From assembly GCA_016789955.1 (NCBI GenBank), contig JAEUPB010000074.1:1-64000 (forward strand): DNA of 64,000 nt, in the 5' to 3' direction. Below are positions 16,082-26,100 of this stretch, one piece after another; position 1 is the first letter of the stretch, and every line of letters begins with the position of its first letter. The translations under genes and the position numbers were made by a program. The DNA is from Rubrivivax sp. (GTDB lineage: Bacteria > Pseudomonadota > Gammaproteobacteria > Burkholderiales > Burkholderiaceae_C). The notes beneath the pieces are model-generated. The model was not told where the DNA came from. It made no database searches and was given only the letters and a program-made list of their open reading frames with translations.

Positions 16082-16981
16082 ATGAAACGCCGCCACCTCG
16101 CCTCGCTCCTCGGCGCCGCCACCCTCGCGGCCGCCCTCGCCGCTCCCGCCACCGTCGCGCTCGCACAAGGCAGCGACGCCGCCCGCCTCGTGCCGCCCGA
16201 GGTCCGCGCCCGCGGCGTGCTGCGCGTCGGCTCGCAGCAGACCTTCCCGCCGGTGGAGTTCCGCGAGCCCGGCAAGAGCGAGGTTGTGGGCGTCAGCGCC
16301 GACCTGCTGGCCGAGGTCGCGAAGCGGCTGAACCTGAACCTCGAGTACATCCAGGGCGAATACGCATCGCTGATCTCCGGAGTGGAGGCCGACCGCTTCG
16401 ACATCGCTTCGGGCGGCATCAGCGACACCGAGGAGCGCGAGCAGAAGCTCGACTTCGTGAACTACATGTACTCGGGCGGCGCGATGATGATGCTGTCCGA
16501 GAACCCCGCCTCGGCCTCGGCGAAGACCATCGACGACTTCTGCGGCAAGACCACCGCCACGCTGCTGGGCAGCCGCGTGATCATGAGCGCGGTCGAAGCC
16601 GCCTCCGAGCGCTGCACGAAGGCCGGCAAGGCTGCGATCAAGACCGAGCAGCTGCCGTCGGCTCCCGACGCCCGCATGCAGCTCGACCTCAAGCGCGTGG
16701 ACGCCTACATGGGCGACTACCCGGCGCTGGTCTACATGGGCTCGCAGTTCCCGGGCCGCTACCGCATCGTGGGCGGCGCCTACATCCTCACGCCCTACAT
16801 CACGTCGTGGGGCTTCGGGAAGAACCGCATCGGATTGCGCGACGCCGTTCACGCCGCGATGAAGCAGATGAAGACCGACGGCACCTACCAGAAGCTGATG
16901 GACAAGTGGGGCGTGGGTGGCGGCGCGCTGCCCGAGATCTCGCTGAACCTGCCGGCCAACAAGCGCCCGCCGCGGACGTGA
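16082..16981 (+). CDS. Amino acid ABC transporter, substrate-binding protein
   Basis: A 299-residue periplasmic protein of solute-binding family 3. It has a signal peptide of about 29 residues, then the family pattern GVLRVGSQQTFPPVEF, a lobe-crossing segment (VVGVSADLLAEVAKRL) and IASGGISDTEEREQKLDF. It delivers a polar amino acid or derivative to the permease. The ATG follows TTCCGGAGACCCCCACC, a usable ribosome site. Its stop overlaps the permease start, and the gene order SBP-permease-ATPase is standard. The ligand cannot be deduced. Confidence 0.9.
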   Translation: MKRRHLASLLGAATLAAALAAPATVALAQGSDAARLVPPEVRARGVLRVGSQQTFPPVEFREPGKSEVVGVSADLLAEVAKRLNLNLEYIQGEYASLISGVEADRFDIASGGISDTEEREQKLDFVNYMYSGGAMMMLSENPASASAKTIDDFCGKTTATLLGSRVIMSAVEAASERCTKAGKAAIKTEQLPSAPDARMQLDLKRVDAYMGDYPALVYMGSQFPGRYRIVGGAYILTPYITSWGFGKNRIGLRDAVHAAMKQMKTDGTYQKLMDKWGVGGGALPEISLNLPANKRPPRT

Positions 16982-17796
16982 CGACCCCGCGCATCGTCCA
17001 CCGCCGCCATTGGGGGGCGTGGGCGTTCGGCGTGCTGGTGCTGGCGGCGGTGGTGTCGGTGCTGCGCGCCGGCATCGAGTCGCGCATCCTCGACGTCGGC
17101 CTCGTCGGGCAATACCTGTTCAGCGCGCAGATCGTCACCGGCGCGGTGAACTCGCTGGCGCTGGGCACGGTGGCGCTGGTCATCGCCGTGGCCGTGGGCC
17201 TCGCGACGGCCCTGATGCGCGTGTCGGGCAACCCGATCCTCGTGGGCGCGTCGGCGACCTACGTGTACCTGTTCCGCGGCACGCCGATGCTGATCCAGCT
17301 GATCTTCTGGTTCAACGCGTTCCCCACGATGTTCAAGCAGCTGCACCTCGAGCTGTTCGGCGTGGTGCTGCTGAGCGTGCCGATGACGCAGTTCATCACC
17401 CCCTACGGAGCGGCACTGCTGGGGCTCTCGCTGGCCGAGGGCGCCTACATGGCCGAGATCATCCGCGGCGGCATCCTCGCGGTGGACGCCGGGCAGCGCG
17501 ACGCCGCGCGCTCGCTGGGCATGACCACCGGGCGGCTGATGCGCCACATCGTCATCCCGCAGGCCTCGCGCATCATCGTGCCGGCCACCGGCAACCAGTA
17601 CATCATGCTGCTGAAATCGACGTCGCTGGCCTCGGCGATCGGCTACCTCGAGCTGCTGCGCATCACCACCGACATCTACGCGTCGAACTTCCGCGTGGTG
17701 GAGCTGCTCACCGTGGCGGCCTTCTGGTACCTCGTGATGACGGCCTTCGCCACCGCGATCCAGACGGTGCTCGAGAAGCGCTACCCGCATCGCTGA
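16978..17796 (+). CDS. Amino acid ABC transporter, permease
   Basis: A 272-residue inner-membrane protein of the HisM/GlnP type with about five transmembrane helices and the EAA loop that docks the ATPase (EIIRGGILAVDAGQRDAARS). The GTG start overlaps the stop of the binding protein (GTGA, 16978-16981), indicating translational coupling. Only one permease gene is present, so a homodimer is expected in the membrane. Seven bases separate it from the ATPase gene. Confidence 0.9.
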   Translation: MTTPRIVHRRHWGAWAFGVLVLAAVVSVLRAGIESRILDVGLVGQYLFSAQIVTGAVNSLALGTVALVIAVAVGLATALMRVSGNPILVGASATYVYLFRGTPMLIQLIFWFNAFPTMFKQLHLELFGVVLLSVPMTQFITPYGAALLGLSLAEGAYMAEIIRGGILAVDAGQRDAARSLGMTTGRLMRHIVIPQASRIIVPATGNQYIMLLKSTSLASAIGYLELLRITTDIYASNFRVVELLTVAAFWYLVMTAFATAIQTVLEKRYPHR

Positions 17797-17803
17797 ACCT
17801 GCC

Positions 17804-18607
17804 ATGGCCCAGCCCGACGACTCCGCCGACCTCGCGATCCGCATCGAGCGCGTGACGAAGAAGCGCGGCGCCAATGTCGTGCTGAAGGACGTGAGCGTGG
17901 ACGTGCCGCGCGGCCAGGTGGTGGCCGTGCTCGGCCCCTCGGGCGCCGGCAAGTCGACGCTGCTGCGCTGCATCAACCACCTCGAGACCATCGACGGCGG
18001 CCGCATCACCGTGGAGGGTGAACTCATCGGCTACCGCGAGCAGCGGGACGCGCTGCACGAGTTGCCCGACGCCACGATCAGCCGGCAGCGCCAGCGCATC
18101 GGCATGGTGTTCCAGAGCTTCAACCTGTTCCGCCACCTCACCGCGCTCGACAACGTGATGGCCGGCCCCGTGCACGTGCTCGGCATGGCGCGCGCCGAGG
18201 CCCAGGCGCTGGCGCTGAAGCTGCTGGCTCGGGTGGGATTGGCCGAGAAGGCCGCGGCGTACCCGAACCAGCTCTCCGGCGGCCAGCAGCAGCGCGTGGC
18301 CATCGCGCGGGCGCTGGCGATGTCGCCCACCGTGATGCTGCTCGACGAACCGACCAGCGCGCTGGACCCGGAACTCTCGCAGGAGGTGATCGCCACCATC
18401 CGCCTGCTCGCCGGGCAGGGCCTGACGCTGATGATCGCCACGCACGAGATGGCCATCGCCGCCGACTTCGCCGACCGCGTGCTGTTCATGGTGCAGGGCG
18501 AGGTGGTGGAGGACGCGCCCGCGCAGGCCTTCTTCACCGCGCCGCGCCATGAGCGCGCGCGGGCCTTCGTCTCGCGCCACGTGCGCGAGCCTGCGCATGG
18601 CGGGTGA
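17804..18607 (+). CDS. Amino acid ABC transporter, ATP-binding protein
   Basis: A 267-residue ATPase with Walker A GPSGAGKST (about 44-52), the Q-loop FQSFNLF, signature LSGGQQQR, Walker B VMLLDEPTSALD and the switch His in IATHEMA. It powers the transporter encoded by the two preceding genes. The closest family is that of polar amino acid importers (GlnQ/HisP). A slightly longer insertion between Walker A and the Q-loop is seen in several members of this family. Confidence 0.93.
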   Translation: MAQPDDSADLAIRIERVTKKRGANVVLKDVSVDVPRGQVVAVLGPSGAGKSTLLRCINHLETIDGGRITVEGELIGYREQRDALHELPDATISRQRQRIGMVFQSFNLFRHLTALDNVMAGPVHVLGMARAEAQALALKLLARVGLAEKAAAYPNQLSGGQQQRVAIARALAMSPTVMLLDEPTSALDPELSQEVIATIRLLAGQGLTLMIATHEMAIAADFADRVLFMVQGEVVEDAPAQAFFTAPRHERARAFVSRHVREPAHGG

Positions 18608-18695
18608 CCCGGCCGGCCGCGGCGGCCCCGGAGCGGGGCACGCCGCTGCCCCTACCATCGCCATCCCGCAGCAAGGACGCTCAACCGCGCCCCCG

Positions 18696-19337
18696 ATGAA
18701 GCGCACCGGCACCGACCTGATCGCCACCGACGTCTACGACCGCCTGCGCACGAAGATCCTGACGCTGGAGTTCCGGCCCGGCACGCGGCTGGTGGAAGAC
18801 GAGTTGACGGCCTCGTTCAATGCCGGCCGCACGCCGGTGCGCGAGGCGCTGCTGCGGCTGCAGGGTGAAGGGCTCGTGAGCCGGCAGCGCGGCTGGATCG
18901 TCGAGGCCACCGATCCGGCCAACTTCCGCAGCATCTTCGAGGCCCGCATCGCCATCGAGGGCTATGCCGCCCGGCTGGCGGCCGAGCGGCTCGACGACGC
19001 GGGCCTGCAGCACCTGGCCGCGCTGATGTCCGAGATGGAAGCCGCCGACAAGCCGCGCGCCGAGATCAACCGGCTGAACCGGCTGTTCCACGTCGAGATC
19101 GTCAAGGCGTCGGGCAATACGCTGTTCGTCGAGATGCACGAGCGCACGCAGTTCCAGTACTGGAACCTGCGCCTGCCGGTGGTGTTCCTGAAGGAGCAGC
19201 TCGCCGTCTCCACCGAGCAGCACCGCGCGCTGTTCGACGCGCTGTCGCGCCGCGACGGAGCGAGCGCCGAGGAAGCGACACGCGTGCACATCGAGGCGAC
19301 GATGCGCATCGTCGCCGAGGCGCTGTCCGACGAATGA
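18696..19337 (+). CDS. GntR-family (FCD) transcriptional regulator
   Basis: A 213-residue regulator: an N-terminal winged helix-turn-helix (YDRLRTKILTLEFRPG, with recognition helix NAGRTPVREALLRLQGEG) and a C-terminal all-helical FCD ligand-binding domain with the metal-binding His and Asp/Asn pattern (RLFHVEIVKASGN, EQHRALFDAL). It is encoded at the distal end of the ABC-transporter operon and probably controls it through the palindrome at 15479-15498. An upstream in-frame ATG at 18549 lies inside the ATPase gene and is unlikely to be used. Its stop overlaps the next start. Confidence 0.88.
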   Translation: MKRTGTDLIATDVYDRLRTKILTLEFRPGTRLVEDELTASFNAGRTPVREALLRLQGEGLVSRQRGWIVEATDPANFRSIFEARIAIEGYAARLAAERLDDAGLQHLAALMSEMEAADKPRAEINRLNRLFHVEIVKASGNTLFVEMHERTQFQYWNLRLPVVFLKEQLAVSTEQHRALFDALSRRDGASAEEATRVHIEATMRIVAEALSDE

Positions 19338-19663
19338 CGTCCGCGGTGCTGCGCGCCGCGCACACGCACCTGTACCCCGGCGCGCGGCTGCAGGCCGACG
19401 GCCCGCTCACCGCGGGCGCGGGCCTGGTGGTGGTCTTCGCCGACCACGGCAGTGCCGGCGCACGCGTGGAGCGTGTCGAGGACGGGCGCGTCACGCTGGC
19501 AGTCGCAGCCCACCGCACCGCGCGCGGCACGTTGGTCGAGGCGAAACGCTGGCTGCTCACCTGGCAGGCCGGGCCGTTGCAGGCGCCGGCGGCGACGCCC
19601 GCCTCCTGCCCGACGTGGCGGGTGGTCCGGCGCCTCGACGATCCGGTGCGCCGAGGTCTCTGA
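19334..19663 (+). CDS. Hypothetical protein (109 aa)
   Basis: A 109-residue protein overlapping the GntR gene by ATGA, hence co-translated with it. The middle resembles a small beta-barrel (GLVVVFADHGSAGARVERVEDGRVTLAV). No cysteines in motifs, no signal peptide, no membrane segment. I recognise no family. As the last gene of the operon it is followed within two bases by a long terminator-like hairpin. Confidence 0.5.
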   Translation: MTSAVLRAAHTHLYPGARLQADGPLTAGAGLVVVFADHGSAGARVERVEDGRVTLAVAAHRTARGTLVEAKRWLLTWQAGPLQAPAATPASCPTWRVVRRLDDPVRRGL

Positions 19664-19709
19664 AGCTGTGAACGAACCCCGGGGGCATCCTGGGGTCGTT
19701 CACAGCTTC
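19662..19709. terminator. Long hairpin ending the transporter operon
   Basis: An 18-bp stem with one bulged base (left arm 19662-19680, right arm 19692-19709, loop of 11 bases) begins at the stop codon of the last operon gene. There is no U-tract. It abuts the nested-repeat element that starts at 19711. Confidence 0.6.
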
Positions 19710-19710
19710 C

Positions 19711-19980
19711 AGAGGGTGTTTCCCAAATCAATGTGCCCGCGCCGGGGCGGCCGAGAGCCCTGAGCAAGGCGCGACGCGCAGCCCGGGCCGGGCGGCCCGA
19801 GCCAGCGGCGCAACGCCGCGCAGGGCTCTCGGGTGCCCCGGCCCGAAGGGTGCGGCCCCAGAAAGGGCCCACTCGGTGTTGCAAAGCCTCGCCGGGTCAC
19901 CCGACCCGGCTGCGCTTCGCGCCTTGACTGGGCCCTTTCTGGGGCCGCACGCGGGCACATTCATTTGGGAAACACCCTCT
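19711..19980. mobile_element. MITE-like element of nested inverted repeats
   Basis: The outer arms are 30 bases long and match at 29 positions (19711-19740 and 19951-19980; they begin AGAGGGTGTTTCCCAAAT). Between them lie two more hairpins: 19741-19762 with 19821-19842 (22 bases, two mismatches) and 19850-19871 with 19929-19950 (22 bases, perfect), the latter enclosing a short stem GCCGGGTC/GACCCGGC (19891-19898/19903-19910). Folded, it forms a three-way junction. No transposase is present and no clear target duplication is visible. The right end touches the stop codon of the chemoreceptor gene. Short open frames inside it are by-products of the repeats. Confidence 0.75.
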
Positions 19981-21515
19981 CAGGTGAGCACGAAGCGCCC
20001 GACCATCTCGGTCAGCCGCCGGGTCTGCTGGTTCAGGTTCTCGGCCGCGGCGGCACTCTGCTCGACCAGCGCGGCGTTCTGCTGGGTCATCTGGTCGAGC
20101 CGGGTGACCGTGCCGTTGACCTGGTCGATGCCACGGGTCTGCTCGCTCGCAGCGGCCGACACCTCGGCGATGATGTCGGCGACGCGCCGCACGCCGGCGA
20201 CGATCTCGGACATCGTCCCCCCGGCATCGTCGACCAGCCGGGCGCCGGCCCCGACGCGCTCCACGCTGGCCCCGATCAGCGACTTGATCTCGCGCGCGGC
20301 TTCCGCGCTGCGGCCCGCCAGGCTGCGCACCTCGCCGGCCACGACCGCGAATCCGCGTCCCTGTTCGCCGGCACGCGCCGCCTCGACAGCGGCGTTCAGC
20401 GCCAGGATGTTGGTCTGGAACGCGATGCCGTCGATGACCGCGATGATGTCGGCGATCTTCCGGCTGCTGGCCTCGATGTCCCGCATGGTCGCGATGACCT
20501 GCGACACCACCTCGCCGCCTCGCGCCGCGGCGCCGGCCGCCGACATCGCGAGCTGGTTCGCCTGCGAGGCGGCCTCGGCGCTCTGCCGCACGGCCCCGGC
20601 GAGTTGCTCGATCGAGCTCGCCGACTGCTGGAGGTTCGACGCGGCATCCTCGGTCCGCCGGCTGAGATCGCCGTTGCCGGAACTGATCTCGCCGGAAGCG
20701 ACCCCGATGCCGTGACTGGCCAGCTGCACCGTCTGCAGGCTCTCGCGCAGCCGGTTCACCATCTCGGCCTGGGCGCGCTGCAGGTCACCGATCTCGTCGG
20801 TCCGATCGGTGGCGACGCTGACGTTCAAGCGCCCTTCGGCCACGCATCGGCTCACGTCCACCGCCGCGATCAGGTCGTTCGCCAGGCGGCGCTGCATCCA
20901 CCACGCCACGGCCAACGCCGCCGCAGATGCGACAGCCGCGAACAGACCGGAGAGCGCCGCGCCCCACCAGGCGCGGCGGGATGCATCCTGCTGCCGCAAC
21001 TGGCTCGCTGCCTCGGCGCCGGCGACCACCTCGTTCATGGTCGCGGTCAGCCGCGCGAACCCCTGGTCGGCCGCCTTCATCGCCGCCACACCCATGTTCG
21101 CATCCACCGAACTCATCTCGATCGCCTTGGCGACCTGCGTCCGATAGGTGGCGAGGTGGGCAGCGAGGGCGTCGAGCCGCTCGCGCGACCCGTCGCCCTC
21201 GGACTCCGTGCGGGACATGCCGGCCAGCGACTGCCCGATCGCGTCGAGCTGCTGGCGCGCGGAGTCGTCGAAGGCCTTGACCTGGGCCTCGTCGAGCGAC
21301 GCGAGGATGGCCATGACGCGGTAGGCACCGGCATGCACCGCGGCGACCTGCGTTCTCGCTTCGCCGAGCGCGGCCGCCTGCTGGAAGGCGCGTTGCGCGG
21401 CCGAGACCTCCGCGGCCCGCTCCAGCTGCGACCAGAGGGCATAGCCCGCGCCCGCAGCCAGCGCGACGATCGCCGTCCCCAGCGGCGCGGCGATCAGTTT
21501 GGACCTCAGCTTCAT
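19980..21515 (-). CDS. Methyl-accepting chemotaxis protein
   Basis: A 511-residue chemoreceptor. An N-terminal transmembrane helix (about 7-28) and a second near 190-210 enclose a roughly 155-residue helical sensor of the four-helix-bundle type; a HAMP domain and the signalling domain follow, with the conserved hairpin tip ([20 protein letters not shown]). It passes ligand signals to CheW/CheA. There is no C-terminal CheR-binding pentapeptide. It lies 24 bases after a gene for a secreted Cache-domain protein in the same direction, so the latter may be its periplasmic ligand partner. The stop codon coincides with the edge of the nested-repeat element. Confidence 0.92.
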   Translation of the reverse strand: MKLRSKLIAAPLGTAIVALAAGAGYALWSQLERAAEVSAAQRAFQQAAALGEARTQVAAVHAGAYRVMAILASLDEAQVKAFDDSARQQLDAIGQSLAGMSRTESEGDGSRERLDALAAHLATYRTQVAKAIEMSSVDANMGVAAMKAADQGFARLTATMNEVVAGAEAASQLRQQDASRRAWWGAALSGLFAAVASAAALAVAWWMQRRLANDLIAAVDVSRCVAEGRLNVSVATDRTDEIGDLQRAQAEMVNRLRESLQTVQLASHGIGVASGEISSGNGDLSRRTEDAASNLQQSASSIEQLAGAVRQSAEAASQANQLAMSAAGAAARGGEVVSQVIATMRDIEASSRKIADIIAVIDGIAFQTNILALNAAVEAARAGEQGRGFAVVAGEVRSLAGRSAEAAREIKSLIGASVERVGAGARLVDDAGGTMSEIVAGVRRVADIIAEVSAAASEQTRGIDQVNGTVTRLDQMTQQNAALVEQSAAAAENLNQQTRRLTEMVGRFVLT

Positions 21516-21539
21516 GACGAACCCCGTCTGTGGCGGTGA

Positions 21540-21998
21540 TCAGGGGTACACGCCGCCGCAGACCGCCGTCTCGTCCAGCTTCTCGCAGTACATCACCTTG
21601 GGCTCGATCTTCTTGTTCATCGGATTGGTGAACTTGTACTCCTGCCAGGCGCCGGTCGGCTTGGCGCGGACCATCGCCACGCGTTCCTTGACGAAGTACT
21701 TGCCGTCGATGTCGGTCATCTCGAGCAGGTTCTTGCCGACCTGCTTCTCGTTCTGTCCATGGGCCAGCACCTTGCCGTCGAGCCCGTAGACGACGAGGTA
21801 CAGGTCGCGATCGATGAACAGCTTGTCCTTGCCCGTGAACGCGGCGTACGCCTTCTCCGGACCGGCCGACTTGATGTGGCCGATGCCCTTCTTGACCATG
21901 GCGACGGCCTGCTCCTTGGTGGCGCCGTCCGTGGCAAAGGCCGGCGAGGTCAGCGAGGCGGCCATCAGGGCCGCGGCGGCCCAGGATGCGATCTTCAT
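21540..21998 (-). CDS. Secreted single-Cache-domain protein
   Basis: A 152-residue protein with a signal peptide (cleavage after AFA, residue 22) followed by one compact Cache-type sensor domain, including FIDRDLYLVVYGLDGKVLAHG and a late Cys pair (MYC, VCGG). It has no membrane anchor, so it should be a free periplasmic protein. It is encoded directly before a chemoreceptor on the same strand and probably works with it. The same fold and several identical residues recur at the C-terminus of the second chemoreceptor in this window (57179-59611). Confidence 0.8.
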   Translation of the reverse strand: MKIASWAAAALMAASLTSPAFATDGATKEQAVAMVKKGIGHIKSAGPEKAYAAFTGKDKLFIDRDLYLVVYGLDGKVLAHGQNEKQVGKNLLEMTDIDGKYFVKERVAMVRAKPTGAWQEYKFTNPMNKKIEPKVMYCEKLDETAVCGGVYP

Positions 21999-22218
21999 GG
22001 GTAGCTCCGTGCAGTGTCGGGTTGCAGAGTCGAACGGTCGAGGTCGATCGAAGGTCCGGGTGAAATGGGAGTTTCGTCAGCCCGGGTACGTGCTTGAGGC
22101 CGAATTGGGGGCCCGAAAGGCGGCAGACCCGATCGCCGGCCCTCATGCGGCGGAGAAGTCAGCCGGTGCGGAATCTTTGATGAGCCGGCGCCGGTCCGTG
22201 GGCGCCGACACGGCACCG

Positions 22219-22224
22219 CAAAAT
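22219..22224 (+). promoter_or_regulatory. -10-like hexamer (CAAAAT)
   Basis: CAAAAT stands 65 bases before the mscS ATG in the 290-base divergent region between the Cache gene and mscS. No consensus -35. The rest of that gap (21999-22288) shows no gene or clear repeat. Confidence 0.3.
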
Positions 22225-22288
22225 GCCCGGGCGGTCGCATCTGCCGGGGAGGCAGCCGACATCGCGCACCCACCAGGAGGACTCACAC

Positions 22289-23101
22289 ATGAACCCGCAA
22301 GCCATCCAGCAATTCCTCAGCACCACCGTCGCCGACCTCGCCGTGAAGGTGCTGGCGGCCATCGCGTTCTGGATCGTCGGCCGCTGGCTGATCGGCCGCG
22401 TCGTCGCGCTGATGCAGGCGGCGATGAACCGCAACGCCCTCGACGCCACGCTGACGAAGTACCTCGGCTCGATCGTCGCCATCGCGCTGAACATCGCGCT
22501 GGTGCTCGGGATCCTGGGCTACTTCGGCATCCAGACGACGAGCTTCGCGGCGATGCTCGCCGGCGCCGGCGTGGCGATCGGCGCGGCCTGGAGCGGCATG
22601 CTCGGCAACTTCGCGGCCGGCGCATTCATGCTGGTGCTGCGGCCGTTCAAGGTGGGCGACCTCGTCACCATCGGCGGCGTCACCGGCACCGTGCATGAAC
22701 TGGGCCTGTTCGGCACCACCATCGTGACGCCGGACAACGTGATGACGCTGGTGGGCAACGGCAAGGTGTTCGGCGACACGGTGCAGAACTACACCGCGCT
22801 GCCTCTGCGCCGCGTGGACCGCACGGCGCAGCTCGCCGGCAGCGTCGAGGTGACCGACGCGATGCGCCGCTTCCGCGAGGCGGTGGCCGCGATCCCCAAC
22901 GTCAGCACGCAACGCCCGCCCGAGGTGAGCATCCTCGACCTGAACGGCATGGGCCCGGTGATCGCGGTGCGCCCGTATTGCCACAACGACCACTACTGGC
23001 AGGTGCACGCCGACACCAACCAGGCGATCCTGCGCGTGGCCGCCGAGGCCGGCTGGCCGGCACCGACGCCGGCCACGCTGACCCGCGTGGTGCAGGCCTG
23101 A
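22289..23101 (+). CDS. mscS: Small-conductance mechanosensitive channel MscS
   Basis: A 270-residue membrane protein with three transmembrane helices; the third, pore-lining one has the Gly/Ala pattern AMLAGAGVAIGAAWSGMLGNFAAG, given here as the segment following residue 90. After it comes the soluble beta domain (VGDLVTIGGVTGTVHELGLFGT). It opens under membrane tension to release solutes. The start is set by AGGAGG at 22275-22280. Length is close to E. coli MscS (286 aa). Confidence 0.93.
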   Translation: MNPQAIQQFLSTTVADLAVKVLAAIAFWIVGRWLIGRVVALMQAAMNRNALDATLTKYLGSIVAIALNIALVLGILGYFGIQTTSFAAMLAGAGVAIGAAWSGMLGNFAAGAFMLVLRPFKVGDLVTIGGVTGTVHELGLFGTTIVTPDNVMTLVGNGKVFGDTVQNYTALPLRRVDRTAQLAGSVEVTDAMRRFREAVAAIPNVSTQRPPEVSILDLNGMGPVIAVRPYCHNDHYWQVHADTNQAILRVAAEAGWPAPTPATLTRVVQA

Positions 23102-23138
23102 TGCTGCGCGCCGCCAGGTCGCGGGCGACGCGCGGCCG

Positions 23139-26100
23139 TCAGCCGAACGGGATGAACCCGACGCCGATCTCCGAGATGCCCGCGAAGTCGATGTTCTCGA
23201 GGTTCAGCTCGTTCTCGGCGGCCAGGATGCCCAGGTCGGCCTGCGACATCTGCCCCGAGTCGAGCAGGCCGACGAAGTAGCGGAAGTCCGGTCCAGGCGG
23301 CAGGAAGCCGACGAGGTTCGAGTACAGCAGGTTCACGACCAGCGCGTTGGTCGGGTTGGGCGTGTCCAGTCGCGCCTCCAGCGCGAGGTCCATCAGATCG
23401 GCATAGCTCATGCCCGCGTCGAGCAGCGCGAGGCCGATGCCGACGAACTCCGGGTCCTGCGAGTACTCGGCGCCGAACACCGCGCCGAGGATCTTCACGG
23501 TGGTGCCGGCGTTGCCTTCGACGTCGATGGCCCAGTCCCAGTCGGGGAAGTGCAGCCGCTCCACGCCTTCGAGGTTGTCGATGCCATCGCTGCCGACGGT
23601 GTCGTTGACGACCCAGCCGTTCTCGGTGGGTGCCAGTTCGTAGCGACCCGCGGCGCCGAGGTAGAACGCGGTGTCGAGTCCCGTGCCGCCGCTCAGCACG
23701 TCGTCGCCGCCACCACCGGTGAGGCGGTCGTCACCGGCTCCGCTGGAGAGCCGGTCGGCGCCAGCGGTGCCGGTCAGCGTGTCGGCACCGATGCTGCCGG
23801 TGACGAGGTTCTGCCGCAATGCCGAGAGGGTGTACGGGCCGGTCCCGTCGTCGAAGTCGCCGGCCGCCAGGTAGTAGGTGCCGTTGGCCAGCGGCGTGTA
23901 GTTGATGCGCGAGTTCAGGTTCGCGCCGCCGTCGTCGTCGTAGGCCACGGCGACGCCGTCGGGGCCGAGCAGCACGAGGTAGGGGTCGTCGAGGCCGGAG
24001 AGCCCCTGCCACTTCAGGTCGAACGCGTAGGGCTGGCCGGCCGTGAGCGTCACCGCGAAGTAGTCGACGTCGCCCGGCACGCCGATCGTGCCGCTGCTCG
24101 CGAAGCCGCCCGCCGTCACGCGCCCGCTGCTGGCGGTGGACGCGAGGTAGTCGTCGGCGGGCACGCTGGCCGAGACGCTGTAGATGCCGGTGGCGTCGGA
24201 ATAGTCGAAGGCCGCCAGGTAGTAGGTGCCGCTGACGGTGGCCGTGTAGTGCATCAGCGAGTTGAAGTTGCCGCCGCTGTCATCGTCGAATCCGAGCAGG
24301 TCCACATCGGGTTGCGGGCCGTAGAGCAACAGGTACGGGTCGACGAAACTGACCGGGATGTCCGGCGCGTTCATCTCGAAGCGGTAGGTGACGCCGGCCG
24401 TCAGGTTGACCCGGAACAGGTCGCCGTCGTTGGGCACCTCGATGCGCGCGTTCACCGCCGGGCCGCCGGGCACGACGAGGCCGCTGGTCGATACGGTCAT
24501 CGGGTAGTCGTCGCCGGTCGCGCTGGCGGCGGTGGTGAAGTTCCACGCCGCGAGGCCGCTGATCCCGGCATACGAGTTGCCCGCCGCATCGCGGAAGGCG
24601 TTGCCGTCGACGTTGATCACGTAGGCCGTGCCGGGCAGCAGGTCGCCGTCGGGGTTGATCGTCACGGTCGAGCCGCTGATGCTGACCTGGCGCGCATCGC
24701 CGGCCGCGATCTCGCGCAGCAGCGAGCCGGTGGAGCCGAGGATGCGGATCGAGCCGCTCCCGGCCGAGACCGTCTCGCTGAAGGTCATCACCAGGTTCGC
24801 CCCGGTGGCCACGCCGCCCGCATCGTCGTCCGGCGTGCGCGACACCAGGGTCGGCGCGATGATGTCCTGCACCGATGCCGTGAGCTGGTAGGCCCCGGTG
24901 CCGCTGCCGTAGTCGGTGGCGACGAGGTAGTGGGTGCCGCTGACGGAGGCCGTGAAGACGATCCTAGAGTTGCCGTTGCCGCCGCCGTCGTCGTCGCTGG
25001 TGACCAGTGCTTCGCTCGGGTCGTACAGGCCCAGCAGCGGGTCGGTCAGCCCGCCGGCGGCGCGCTGCAGCGTGAATGCGTAGGTGGTGCCCGCGACCAG
25101 CGTGACCTTGAAGGCGTCGTTGTCGTCGACGGTCTCGATGACGCCCGAGGCCGGCGCCCCGCCGACGATGACCACGCCCGAGGTGGCCGACGTGCTGGGG
25201 TAGTCGTCGCCGCTGCGCGCCGCGGTGACGAAGTTCCACGCCGTGGTCGACGACAGGCCGGCGTAGGCATTGCCCGTCAGGTCGCGGAACGCACCGGGGT
25301 CGACCGTGACGGCGTAGCGCGTGCTCGCGGCCAGGTCGGCCGTCGGGTTGATCGTCACCGTGGTGCCGCTGATCGACACCTGCGCCGTGTCGGTGGCCGC
25401 GATCGAACGCACCAGCGTGCCGGCGGCGTCGCGGATCAGGATGTTGCCGGTGCCGCGCTGCACGCCCTCGTCGAACACCATCACCAGGTTGGCCGACGGC
25501 GCCACGCTGCCTGCCTCGTCGGCCGGCGTGATGCTCACGAGCGATGGCGCGGCGGTGTCGCCGGACACCACGGTGAAGTTCCAGGCGGTGCTGTTGTTCA
25601 GGCCCGCCCAGGCATTGCCGGCGAGGTCGGTGAACGCACCCGCCGAGACGGTGACGTAGTAGCCGCCGGCGGCCAGCACCGAAGGCGGGTCGATCACCAC
25701 GCGCGTGCCGTCGATGCGCACCGCCCCGGTGTCGGTGGCGGAGAAGGTCTGCACCGGCACGCCGCCGGGCGTGTAGACGCCGATCGTGCCGTTGCCGATC
25801 TTCATCGCCTCGTTGAACGTGAGCACGAAGTTCGCGCTGCCGGCCACGTTGGTGGCGTTGTCCGTCGGCGACAGGCTCGCCAGCAGCGGCACCGTGGTGT
25901 CGGGGCCGCCGAGTTCGGCCAGCGTGCGCGTGCCGTCGGTGAACTGGAAGCGCTCGACAGCGGTGGCGCGGGTCGTGCTGCCGCCGCCGGCGAGCGTGAC
26001 CGTGGCTCCCGAGACGGTGATCGAGTAGGTCGCAAAGCTGAACGTGAACAGCGCCGTGTCGGTACCGGTGCCGCCGTCGAGCACGTTGTTGCCACCGCCG

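Noticed and set aside
19728-19964. Short open frames on both strands in the nested-repeat element
   Set aside because: They consist of the repeat arms; no ribosome site and no protein-like features.
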